Source: Patescibacteria group bacterium (GTDB lineage Bacteria > Patescibacteriota > Minisyncoccia > UBA6257 > 02-FULL-45-10c). From it: a stretch of DNA of 37,321 nucleotides. How positions within the stretch are numbered: the stretch's first letter is position 1; each line of letters starts with the position of its first letter. Location: positions 1 to 37,321 of the forward strand of contig JAGWKK010000003.1 in NCBI GenBank assembly GCA_028865335.1. The letters are read 5' to 3'. A program made the position numbers and the translations under genes. This document shows, one piece after another, positions 8,229 to 16,308 of this stretch. The notes beneath the pieces are model-generated. The model was not told where the DNA came from and did no database searches. It saw nothing but the letters and a program-made list of their open reading frames with translations.

Positions 8229-9713
8229 TTACTGATTGAACGGCAACACGCGGTTGATCAGCGGTTCGGAAGCGAGTTTCGCCGCCGCCGCATCGGTCGC
8301 CTGCTGAATCAATCCCGCAATAGTCACATCCGCCTGCTCCAAAAGCAAGTCAGCATTTCGGAATGCCGGCGTGACCTTATCCGTATTGATCTTGCCGCTC
8401 GCCAGATCAGAAAGCTTCGCGATCGACTGCGCCGCCTGATCCAACTGATCAGCCGTGGTCGACGCTGTGTCCTGATTCAGATTATTGTCAGCCGCGCGCT
8501 GCGCAAGAGCGTCGTACGAAGATTTCAATCCTCCGATTTCGCCGTGCAACGTATCATAATCGGCGCGCGCGTAATACACCAAAGCATCCTGCAACGACGC
8601 CAGCACCAGACTCGCCTGTCCCGCCGCATCGGTATATTGCCCCGCATCAAACGAGACACTGACTTGCGTCGCATTGAACTTCGCGTGGCTGACCAACGAG
8701 GACGCCGTGGCGCTTTTCACGCCCGATCCGGCAGCAGCTGCGCGCTGGATCAGTTGATCCGATTCGTCCATCATGCGCTGCACTTCCGGCTTACTGGCGG
8801 ATTTCGCATCAGCCATTGAATCCAACAGATGCTGACGCACGATCGCCAACGTATTCTTGAGATCGGAATTGTCCAACTGTTCGCGGATCTCATCCAAAAG
8901 AACCAGCGTGCGCACCTGATCGCCAGGAACCTGATCGAACAGATTCGGTACCGAAGACGGGTCCTGTTCCATTTTCGCGATGACGCGCATCATCAGCCGG
9001 TCATGCGCCAAAAGAACCGTCGTACCCGAGGGCGCATCACCGAGTTTATCCTGCAAACGATCCAAAACGCGCGCAGCCATCATATCATCTTCCAGATTCG
9101 TCTGATCGCCGAGAAGCGTATCGAGACGGGCATGCAGCGCTTCCGGAGTATCCAGTTTCGTTATCGCATCCGCCGTCATGCCGGCCAACCGGTCGCTTAA
9201 CGATTCCAAACGGTCGCGCAAACCCGCGTCCGCGGATGCTTCCGATTCATCGAATAGAACCGTATGTTCCAATTCGGCCTTCACAATGCGCGTCATCAGG
9301 TCGCTCACTGCCGGCGTCGCCGTCGTGTCGTTGATCGCCGCCACATCCTGGCTCAAGCGGTCGATGCTCTCACCATACAGATCGGTCGCCGACTTCACAT
9401 TCTCATCGGAACCATCCAGCACCTGCTGCAGCTTGTTCAGTTCGCCTGCTTTCTGATTGAGGATATCTAACTCCAGATTCGCCTGATTGACCGGATCGGT
9501 CGTCATCGCCCGCTGCACGGTGCGGGTAATGTTTTTCAGGAAATAGAACGGATTGGTCGGCAACAAGCCCGGATTCTCAACCGACGGGTCGGCATTGAAA
9601 AAACTGAATCCGAAAGCCGCATGTGCCGCCGGCGCCACGCCAAAAGCCCCTACTATTGCCAGTAAGGCGGCCCGAGCAGCCCAAAAACGTATACCGCCGT
9701 TAGATTTGCCCAT
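8229..9713 (-). CDS. Secreted DUF5667-like protein
   Basis: Signal peptide; LLPTNPFYFLKNITRTVQ motif; helical repeats. Confidence 0.75.
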   Translation of the reverse strand: MGKSNGGIRFWAARAALLAIVGAFGVAPAAHAAFGFSFFNADPSVENPGLLPTNPFYFLKNITRTVQRAMTTDPVNQANLELDILNQKAGELNKLQQVLDGSDENVKSATDLYGESIDRLSQDVAAINDTTATPAVSDLMTRIVKAELEHTVLFDESEASADAGLRDRLESLSDRLAGMTADAITKLDTPEALHARLDTLLGDQTNLEDDMMAARVLDRLQDKLGDAPSGTTVLLAHDRLMMRVIAKMEQDPSSVPNLFDQVPGDQVRTLVLLDEIREQLDNSDLKNTLAIVRQHLLDSMADAKSASKPEVQRMMDESDQLIQRAAAAGSGVKSATASSLVSHAKFNATQVSVSFDAGQYTDAAGQASLVLASLQDALVYYARADYDTLHGEIGGLKSSYDALAQRAADNNLNQDTASTTADQLDQAAQSIAKLSDLASGKINTDKVTPAFRNADLLLEQADVTIAGLIQQATDAAAAKLASEPLINRVLPFNQ

Positions 9714-9854
9714 AAATTGTCCTTCAAATGAAAGGATCTATGGAGAATAGACCCTGTTGTTTGCGTATTGAATTATTACCCACCCTCACTTCCTCACCCC
9801 CTGAGTATAGCATATCGGCCCTGAAATTGCCAGACCCCGGTCAAGTCGGCCTGC

Positions 9855-9886
9855 ATAAAAAAGGCCCCGAACTTTCGCTCGGGGCC
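9855..9886 (-). terminator. Intrinsic terminator ending the candidate RNA
   Basis: ggccccga-actttcgc-tcggggcc followed by TTTTTT on minus strand. Confidence 0.85.
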
Positions 9887-10079
9887 CGGCTGCGACTGCG
9901 GGTTTCTCCTCAGGTCGTATGCATTGGACATGGCCGCTGCATAGCTAGTCGGCGCCTGGGAAATGACGAGGTTGGAGGGCCGTATCCTCGTCACGACTCT
10001 GTCGCTCCGCTATCGCTAAGATCAAGGTGCTGCGTCTCACCGGGGGCTCCCTTTGCAGGGATCCTCCACCGGCTTTGAT
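9857..10079 (-). ncRNA. Candidate structured RNA/riboswitch leader upstream of the DUF5667-like gene; class not established
   Basis: Noncoding-looking ~220 nt between a consensus promoter and an intrinsic terminator; hairpins UCCCU-GCAA-AGGGA and GACGAGG...CCUCGUC. Confidence 0.6.
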
Positions 10080-10085
10080 TTACTT

Positions 10086-10114
10086 AATATAGCATATCCA
10101 AATTATATTGTCAA
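10086..10114 (-). promoter_or_regulatory. Consensus sigma70 promoter
   Basis: TTGACA, 17-nt spacer, TATATT (minus strand). Confidence 0.8.
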
Positions 10115-10154
10115 TAGCCTCAGTAGTCATTAGTGATTAGATATTAGAAATTAA

Positions 10155-10180
10155 AAATCCCGCACTCGCGGGATTTTTTC
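10155..10180 (-). terminator. Bidirectional-looking terminator downstream of rpoD
   Basis: aaaatcccgc-act-cgcgggatttttt. Confidence 0.75.
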
Positions 10181-10325
10181 ATTCTCATCACTCAAGCGAG
10201 GCTATCCTTTTGGAAAGAAACTGCCGGAGCCGGGCATATCATTTTTCCTTATGGCCCGGCGAGGCGTAGGCGGATCCGGCAAAAAGCCGGAAAACGCCGG
10301 TTCTTTCAAAAGCGATAGTCGAGCA

Positions 10326-11693
10326 CTAGTAGCCTTCCAGCATATGCGACTTCCCGTGGGACTTGATCCGGTTCAGCGCTTTCGCCTCAATCTGGCGGAT
10401 GCGTTCGCGGGTGACCGCGAATTCCTTCCCCACTTCTTCCAGGGTGTGCGTGATGCCGTCTTCCAATCCGAAGCGCATCTGCAGGATCTTCTGCTCGCGC
10501 GGGGTCAGGTCAACCATGATGCTCCTGATGCGCTCGCGCAACAGGGTCTGCGATGCGATCTGCGCCGGCGTCAGGCTGTGCTGGTCTTCGATGAATTCAG
10601 CCAGAGACGACTCGCCTTCGTCATCTTCGCCCACCGGCGCCTCCAACGATACGACTTCCTGTGAAATCTTCTGGATGTGATGCACCTTCTCCACCGGAAG
10701 ATTCATTTCAATCGCAATCTCCTCCGGCAGCGGATCGCGGCCGAGTTCCTGGACCAGATGGCGTTTCGCCTGGGTGTATTTCGAAATCGTTTCCACCATG
10801 TGCACCGGAATGCGGATGGTGCGGGACTGGTCGGCGAGCGCGCGGGTGATCGCCTGGCGGATCCACCACGTCGCGTAGGTTGAAAACTTGAAACCGCGGC
10901 GGTAATCGAACTTCGCCACCGCGCGGGACAGACCGATGTTCCCTTCCTGGATCAGATCCAGAATGCTCAGATGCGGACTGCGGTTCACATAGCGCTTCGC
11001 GATGGACACCACGAGACGGAGGTTCGCTTCGATGAATTTCCGGCGCGCCTCCTTATCACCCTTTTCCACGCGTTTGGCGAGGTCTTTCTCTTCCTGTCCG
11101 GTCAGCAGCTTGATCTTGCCGATCTCTTTCAGATAGGTCTGCACGGAATCGGGAATTTCGCCCTCGATGCGGTCGGCGCGCTCCAATTCCTCCTTGGATA
11201 CTTCGTCCTCTTTCGGAAGCTGGATCAGCTGGCTGGTTTCCACCACTTTGATGTTCGCCTCCTCGAGTTTCTGGTAGATGCCTTCCAGCAGCGAGACGTT
11301 GTCCTCGATCTGGGGGAATGCCTGGAGCACTTCGTTGTCCGTCACGAAGCCACGGCTGCGGCCGCGGGCGATCAATTCATCCAGACTGTCCGCCGCCACC
11401 TGTTCCTTCTTGCTCAGCTTGGGTTCCTTGCCGGTCTTCTTCTTTACGGAAAAATCAGGCGGAACTGCCGGACGGGCGGACTCTCCCGTTTTCTTCGCCG
11501 CTTTGGCGGGACGCTTTTTCAGCGCTTTCTTTTTGGTCGTTTTCTTTTTTGCCGTCTTCTTCCTGGCGGCTTTCTTCGCCTTCTTTTTCGGTGCGCGCTT
11601 TTTCGCCGGCTTCCGCTTCGCCGCGGGTTTCTTCTTTTTCTTCAACGGCTTGCGGGCCGCCTTCTTCATCTTTTTGAGTTTCTTTTTCTTCAT
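10326..11693 (-). CDS. rpoD: RNA polymerase primary sigma factor with Lys/Ala-rich N-terminal extension
   Basis: Regions 2-4: [38 protein letters not shown]...[13 protein letters not shown]. Confidence 0.95.
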   Translation of the reverse strand: MKKKKLKKMKKAARKPLKKKKKPAAKRKPAKKRAPKKKAKKAARKKTAKKKTTKKKALKKRPAKAAKKTGESARPAVPPDFSVKKKTGKEPKLSKKEQVAADSLDELIARGRSRGFVTDNEVLQAFPQIEDNVSLLEGIYQKLEEANIKVVETSQLIQLPKEDEVSKEELERADRIEGEIPDSVQTYLKEIGKIKLLTGQEEKDLAKRVEKGDKEARRKFIEANLRLVVSIAKRYVNRSPHLSILDLIQEGNIGLSRAVAKFDYRRGFKFSTYATWWIRQAITRALADQSRTIRIPVHMVETISKYTQAKRHLVQELGRDPLPEEIAIEMNLPVEKVHHIQKISQEVVSLEAPVGEDDEGESSLAEFIEDQHSLTPAQIASQTLLRERIRSIMVDLTPREQKILQMRFGLEDGITHTLEEVGKEFAVTRERIRQIEAKALNRIKSHGKSHMLEGY

Positions 11694-11780
11694 AGTATAT
11701 AAATGGTCGCGAATGCGTGTTCATACGTTACCACACGCTCGCGCCTTATTCAAACTCCCGTCCGTCCGGAGAAGTCACGC

Positions 11781-13550
11781 CTATGCGCCCTGCAATTCCC
11801 GGGACACCGCGGCGAACTCCTGCATCGCCTGCTGCAGCTTCTGGTCGTCACCGCTGCGCTCCAATGTCCGGATGGACTCGCTGAGTTCCTTGCGCCGGTC
11901 TTCGAGATAGGTGATTTTCAGGCGGCGGAGCAGGACGCCGATCTCCTTCTCCAGGGACTCCACGTCCATGTCCTGATTCTCAAAACTGAATTTCATGCTG
12001 ATCGCGCTCATCAGATCCTCGATATCCTTGCGCCGGAGATCGTCGGGCCGGGTGAAGTCGCGATACACATCGGCATACGCCGGCGGGAAATACTGGACAT
12101 AGTCATTGAGCATCTGCAGATCGCTCTTCAGGTGCAGCATGATGCCGAGCAGGCGGCGCAGGATGATATCCCGTCGCGTCGCCTCGCGGTCCGCCGGAAG
12201 CGCGGCCTTCGGTGCGGCCGCCGCGGCAGGCGCGGGAGCGGCCGAAATGGCAGTCATCTCGTCCACCAGCACGTCTTCGTTCATCTTCACGCGGTAGGAC
12301 AGCTCGCGGATCCAGTAACTCCGGTCGATCGGACTGGAAAGTCCGCGGATCTTGGCGAGGATGAGCCGGATCGCCTGTTTCTTCAGCTTCAGATCGTCGG
12401 ACACTTTCTCCATATACTTCTGGAAGTAGTATTCCATCGCGGGCTTCGCACTCTTCACCAGTTCCGCGAGGTGGCCCGGCTGTTTCCGCGCGACATCCGC
12501 GGGATCTTTCAGCTTCGCATCGTCGATCACCAGCAGCTTCACCGTGAAGTCGTGCGCATTCGCCATATCGATCGCCCGTTCCGCAGCCGCCTGTCCCGCC
12601 TCATCGGCGTCAAAACTCAGCACCAGCTCGTCCGCCACGCGGCGCAGCATCGTCAGATGGTCGTTGGTCAGCGCGGTTCCGGATGTCGCCACGATATTCT
12701 TCACGCCGTCCTGCCACGCCATGATCAGGTCCATCTGGCCTTCCACGATCACCGCCACATGCGCATCGCGGATATCGCCTTTCGTCTTATGGAAACCGTA
12801 CAGGATCCGTGATTTCTGGAACACCGGGGACTCCGGGCTGTTCACATACTTCGGCGCCACGAATCCTGAGCTCGTCGAAGGATTGCCCACATGTTCATTT
12901 TCACTGCCGGGCATGATCCGGCCCGTGAACCCGACCACCTTACCCGTGTGGTTGTGGATCGGAAACATGATGCGCGCGCGGAAGCGGTCCCGGTACATTC
13001 CCCGGTCCGTCTTGATCGCGAGCCCCACCTGCTCGATGTCGGCGACCGGAAAGCCCTGTTTGATCAGATGCTTCATCAGCTGATCCGATCCGTCGGGCGC
13101 CACGCCGATTTCAAACTCCTTGACCGTCTCCGGCTTCAGGCCGCGCTCCGCGAGATATTCGTTGACCTTGGACGCCATGCCCAGCTGCGAAACGAAAAAG
13201 TCCTTCGCCGATTCCAGGATGCGGTATGACTTCTGCGACGCCTGGAAATCGCGGTCTCCGCCCGGCCGCATTTCAATCCCCGCCTTGTCCGCCAGAATCT
13301 TCAGCGCGTCGTAAAACTCGATGTTCTCATATTTCATCAGGAACTTGATGATGTCGCCGCCTTCGCCGCAGGTTCCGAAACAATGCCAGGTCTGCCGCTC
13401 CGGCGACACCATGAACGACGGCGTCTTTTCCTTGTGGAACGGGCAGAGGGCTTTGAAATTCTTCCCCGCCGGTTTGAGCTCGATATAATTCCGAAGAAAC
13501 TCGACGATGTCGAGTTTTTCTTTTACCTGCTGGGCGATATCGGAAGACAT
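11781..13550 (-). CDS. dnaG: DNA primase
   Basis: CPFHKEKTPSF zinc motif, TOPRIM domain. Confidence 0.95.
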   Translation of the reverse strand: MSSDIAQQVKEKLDIVEFLRNYIELKPAGKNFKALCPFHKEKTPSFMVSPERQTWHCFGTCGEGGDIIKFLMKYENIEFYDALKILADKAGIEMRPGGDRDFQASQKSYRILESAKDFFVSQLGMASKVNEYLAERGLKPETVKEFEIGVAPDGSDQLMKHLIKQGFPVADIEQVGLAIKTDRGMYRDRFRARIMFPIHNHTGKVVGFTGRIMPGSENEHVGNPSTSSGFVAPKYVNSPESPVFQKSRILYGFHKTKGDIRDAHVAVIVEGQMDLIMAWQDGVKNIVATSGTALTNDHLTMLRRVADELVLSFDADEAGQAAAERAIDMANAHDFTVKLLVIDDAKLKDPADVARKQPGHLAELVKSAKPAMEYYFQKYMEKVSDDLKLKKQAIRLILAKIRGLSSPIDRSYWIRELSYRVKMNEDVLVDEMTAISAAPAPAAAAAPKAALPADREATRRDIILRRLLGIMLHLKSDLQMLNDYVQYFPPAYADVYRDFTRPDDLRRKDIEDLMSAISMKFSFENQDMDVESLEKEIGVLLRRLKITYLEDRRKELSESIRTLERSGDDQKLQQAMQEFAAVSRELQGA

Positions 13551-13606
13551 ATATTAAAAGTATAAAGTGGAAAGGTAAAAGTTAAAAGTCAGGAAACCGA
13601 TAAAAT

Positions 13607-13626
13607 AAAACCCCTTATCGGGGTTT
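13607..13626 (-). terminator. Intrinsic terminator with stop codon in loop
   Basis: cccc-ttatc-gggg, U-rich on minus strand. Confidence 0.65.
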
Positions 13627-13944
13627 GTGTTTTTTAAGAATCTTGATGATTTCCTTTCTTGCTTTCGCTTTCCGCTTCTTGAGGTCCGGAGACTTCGCCA
13701 CCTCAGCCCGATAGATGTCCATCTTGAGCCGATTGATCTGCTCATGCCATGCCTCCTGGTAATGAGGGCACATGAACGAATCATGCAGGCGCTTCGCGCC
13801 GCCCATCGCCATGGCCCAGCTGGTTGGACCCAGCACATTTCTCTTCACTCTCATCGGCGAATTGCACACTCCGCAAACTGCCGATTGCACCGCACCAGGG
13901 TCAGGAAACCAGTAACCGACGTTCCCGTGCCAATCGATCTTCAT
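13615..13944 (-). CDS. Hypothetical Cys-rich (putative Zn-binding) protein
   Basis: VCGVCNSPM...SFMCPHYQEAWH; stop in terminator loop. Confidence 0.6.
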   Translation of the reverse strand: MKIDWHGNVGYWFPDPGAVQSAVCGVCNSPMRVKRNVLGPTSWAMAMGGAKRLHDSFMCPHYQEAWHEQINRLKMDIYRAEVAKSPDLKKRKAKARKEIIKILKKHKPR

Positions 13945-14030
13945 TGCTCTACTCCCATTTCCTGAGCTCCCTATCGGAGCATACAGGGCTTGATTTTTCT
14001 TTTCAAGTGATATATGCTATATTCTATCTT

Positions 14031-14177
14031 ATGTCGGGTAGTAGAACTGCGATGAGTATATAACCCCTCTTCGCCGACGACTATCTTGCATAGGCCGTTT
14101 ACAATTCATTCACGTTCCGACTATAATTAAGACGTGTTATATACTGCGAAGAGTATCGCAGTTTCACTACCCGATAT
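14031..14177. repeat. Inverted-repeat element A
   Basis: ATGTCGGGTAGTAGAACTGCGAT (14031-14053) pairs with 14155-14177 (reverse complement ATATCGGGTAGTGAAACTGCGAT). Confidence 0.85.
14098..14127 (+). promoter_or_regulatory. Sigma70-type promoter inside element A, toward rpmB
   Basis: TTTACA, 18-nt spacer, TATAAT. Confidence 0.6.
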
Positions 14178-14364
14178 GAAACAGTGCGCATTCTGTGGCA
14201 AGGGACACTTTATGGGAGGTACCCGTAAACTGCTCCGCGGCCACTACAACCCGACGAATTGGTCACGAAAGCAGGCAAACCTGCAGTGGTTTTCCGAACC
14301 CGGAAAGCCCGGCAGAGTGAAGGCGTGCGTGAAGTGCATCAAGCTCCGCAAAAAGAAAGCATAA
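14176..14364 (+). CDS. rpmB: 50S ribosomal protein bL28
   Basis: CAFCGKGHFMGGTRK...PNxWSRKQANLQ...VKACVKCIKLRKKKA, bL28-like zinc-binding form. Confidence 0.75.
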   Translation: MKQCAFCGKGHFMGGTRKLLRGHYNPTNWSRKQANLQWFSEPGKPGRVKACVKCIKLRKKKA

Positions 14365-14369
14365 CGAAA

Positions 14370-14392
14370 AACAGCCGCAGGGCTGTTTTTTC
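14370..14392 (+). terminator. Intrinsic terminator after rpmB
   Basis: acagccgcagggctgttttttt. Confidence 0.8.
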
Positions 14393-14422
14393 GCGGCCTT
14401 GCCGGTATGCTATAGTCACAAC

Positions 14423-16111
14423 ATGAAAAGATTTCCCAGACTGCTGTGGGCCATACTCGTCTTCGCATTCATCATCCGGGCGTGGAATCTTGCCGCGCCG
14501 GACATGGCCGGCGACGATGCGACGTACGCATTCCGATCGGTCGGCTACGTGGATTTCATCGCAGCCGCCAATCGCCAGTCGACGCCGGTGACCTGGTTCG
14601 ATGAACCGCAATGGTGGCAGTCGCTTTCGTTCCACGACGCGCCGCCGCTCGTCTTCGCGCTGGAACACGCCTCGTTCGCGTTCTTCGGCGACAATGCCGT
14701 CGCCGCGCGCGTACCGTTCGTTCTCGCCGGGACGCTCTCCGTTTTCGCTATCTATCTGCTCGGCGAATTCATCGGCGGAGAATCACTCGGCCTCGCCGCA
14801 GCCGCGATCATGACGTTGCTGAATTATCCGGTATGGCTTTCCCGTATCGGCTACCTGGATGGCATGCTCATCCCCTCCATCCTGTTCTCGCTCTATTTCT
14901 TTTTCAAGGCACAGAAACAGCCGCGCAATTATTGGTACTGGGGGCTTGCCTGCGGCGCGGGACTGCTGACAAAATATACTTTTCTTTTTCTCGGTCCGGT
15001 ATTTCTCGGCGCGCTGCTGATCCGGCGCCGGCAGGCATTCAAATCCCGGGCGTTCCTCCAGGGATGCGCGATTGCGGTCCTGCTGCTCATGCCGGTGATT
15101 CTGTACAACGTCGGAATGTTCCGGGCCCGAGGACATCTTGATGCGGCGCTTTCAACGCTCATCGGCCAACACCCCGCCGACTTCGCCGGACTGGTGCGCA
15201 CCGGCGGATTCAACGCACTGGGCGTCCTCACTCAGTTCATGTCCGGCGGCGCATTCTCGCCGACTGTTCTCCTCTTCGCCGCAGTAGGCGTCGGAATACT
15301 CTACGCCACCCAATCGCTGGAGGTTTTCACAGTACTGATCGGCGGATTTCTGATGGCTCTCGCAGAGCTGTCCGTCATCGGCGGAATCGAATGGTACGGC
15401 GCGATCCTCGTCCCCTTCGTCGTTCTCTTCACCGCGCTTGGTGCCGTAACTCTGTTCCGCTATCTCAAAAATAAAATCGGCAATATCGCGACAATCGCCA
15501 TCATCGTTCTGCTTGCGGGAATGGAATTGACCGCGACCATCCAGAACCAGCTCTTGGCGCATCCGTTGGTCGCCTCCCCGCTTCTTCCGACTGCGTTCTC
15601 CTCACCGCATAACGGCTATGCCGAACTGGAAAATTACATCGGGCGATTCTATGCCGACCACGCCGCTTCGTCGGCCATCATCACCTATCAGGAAGACGGA
15701 AAACAGCTTGCCGATTATCAGAAATCAGCGATCCTGGCGCGTTTCGGCGGAACCGTCACCGGTCCGACCCAGGATCAGCTTGTCCTCTACGATGAGCGCA
15801 TGAATTGGTTTGCATCGTTATGGACCTTCGAGCGCCGGCGGCTGTATGACGCGGAGCCGATCCAGTCATTGTGGCAATTTCTGGAAAAGACGGACGGCGC
15901 GCATGATTTTTCATTCTACCGGAACTTCGGCATGAAAACCGCGACGATCATTCTCACCGCCGAAAATACGCAGGACAATACTCAAGTGGATCATGCCGCA
16001 GACGTCAGCGCATTCGCACAGAAAGTGGAAAGCGTCCTGACGCCGATCGCCGAAATCCGGAACGCGGACGGCCGGGTGGCATTCCGGGTATATACGCTTT
16101 CGCTACAATAA
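14423..16111 (+). CDS. GT39/ArnT-like multi-pass membrane glycosyltransferase (copy 1)
   Basis: GDDATYAFRSVGYVDF, WWQSLSFHDAPPLVF, multiple TM segments. Confidence 0.85.
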   Translation: MKRFPRLLWAILVFAFIIRAWNLAAPDMAGDDATYAFRSVGYVDFIAAANRQSTPVTWFDEPQWWQSLSFHDAPPLVFALEHASFAFFGDNAVAARVPFVLAGTLSVFAIYLLGEFIGGESLGLAAAAIMTLLNYPVWLSRIGYLDGMLIPSILFSLYFFFKAQKQPRNYWYWGLACGAGLLTKYTFLFLGPVFLGALLIRRRQAFKSRAFLQGCAIAVLLLMPVILYNVGMFRARGHLDAALSTLIGQHPADFAGLVRTGGFNALGVLTQFMSGGAFSPTVLLFAAVGVGILYATQSLEVFTVLIGGFLMALAELSVIGGIEWYGAILVPFVVLFTALGAVTLFRYLKNKIGNIATIAIIVLLAGMELTATIQNQLLAHPLVASPLLPTAFSSPHNGYAELENYIGRFYADHAASSAIITYQEDGKQLADYQKSAILARFGGTVTGPTQDQLVLYDERMNWFASLWTFERRRLYDAEPIQSLWQFLEKTDGAHDFSFYRNFGMKTATIILTAENTQDNTQVDHAADVSAFAQKVESVLTPIAEIRNADGRVAFRVYTLSLQ

Positions 16112-16132
16112 AAATCGGGCTCGATTCCCGGC

Positions 16133-16176
16133 ACAGAAATAAAATATTCCGCACATGCGGAATATTTTATTTCTGT
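16133..16176. terminator. Bidirectional terminator, 21-nt perfect arms
   Basis: ACAGAAATAAAATATTCCGCA-CA-TGCGGAATATTTTATTTCTGT. Confidence 0.85.
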
Positions 16177-16246
16177 CGGGCCGCCGGGAATCGGACCCGG
16201 GCTGCAAGACCCCCAGCCTCGCGTACTACCATTATACTACGGCCCG
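16176..16246 (-). tRNA. tRNA-Pro (GGG)
   Basis: CGGGCCG/CGGCCCG acceptor, loop CTGGGGG, T-arm CCGGG-TCCGATT-CCCGG. Confidence 0.85.
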
Positions 16247-16284
16247 CTTCTCCGCCAGGATACCGCAAATATTTTCTCCGCGCA

Positions 16285-16306
16285 AACAAAAAACCCCGCG
16301 GTGCGG
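16285..16306 (-). terminator. Intrinsic terminator
   Basis: aaccccgc-ggt-gcggggtt with U-run on minus strand. Confidence 0.8.
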
Positions 16307-16308
16307 GG

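Noticed and set aside
9794-9994. 66-aa minus-strand ORF in the candidate RNA
   Set aside because: Spans the RNA hairpins and the terminator stem; no coding signature.
9857-10079. tmRNA or RNase P RNA
   Set aside because: No tRNA-like TTCGA arm or tag reading frame, and no GAGGAAAGUCC/ACAGAAA motifs.
11703-12812. 369-aa plus-strand ORF
   Set aside because: Antisense to dnaG.
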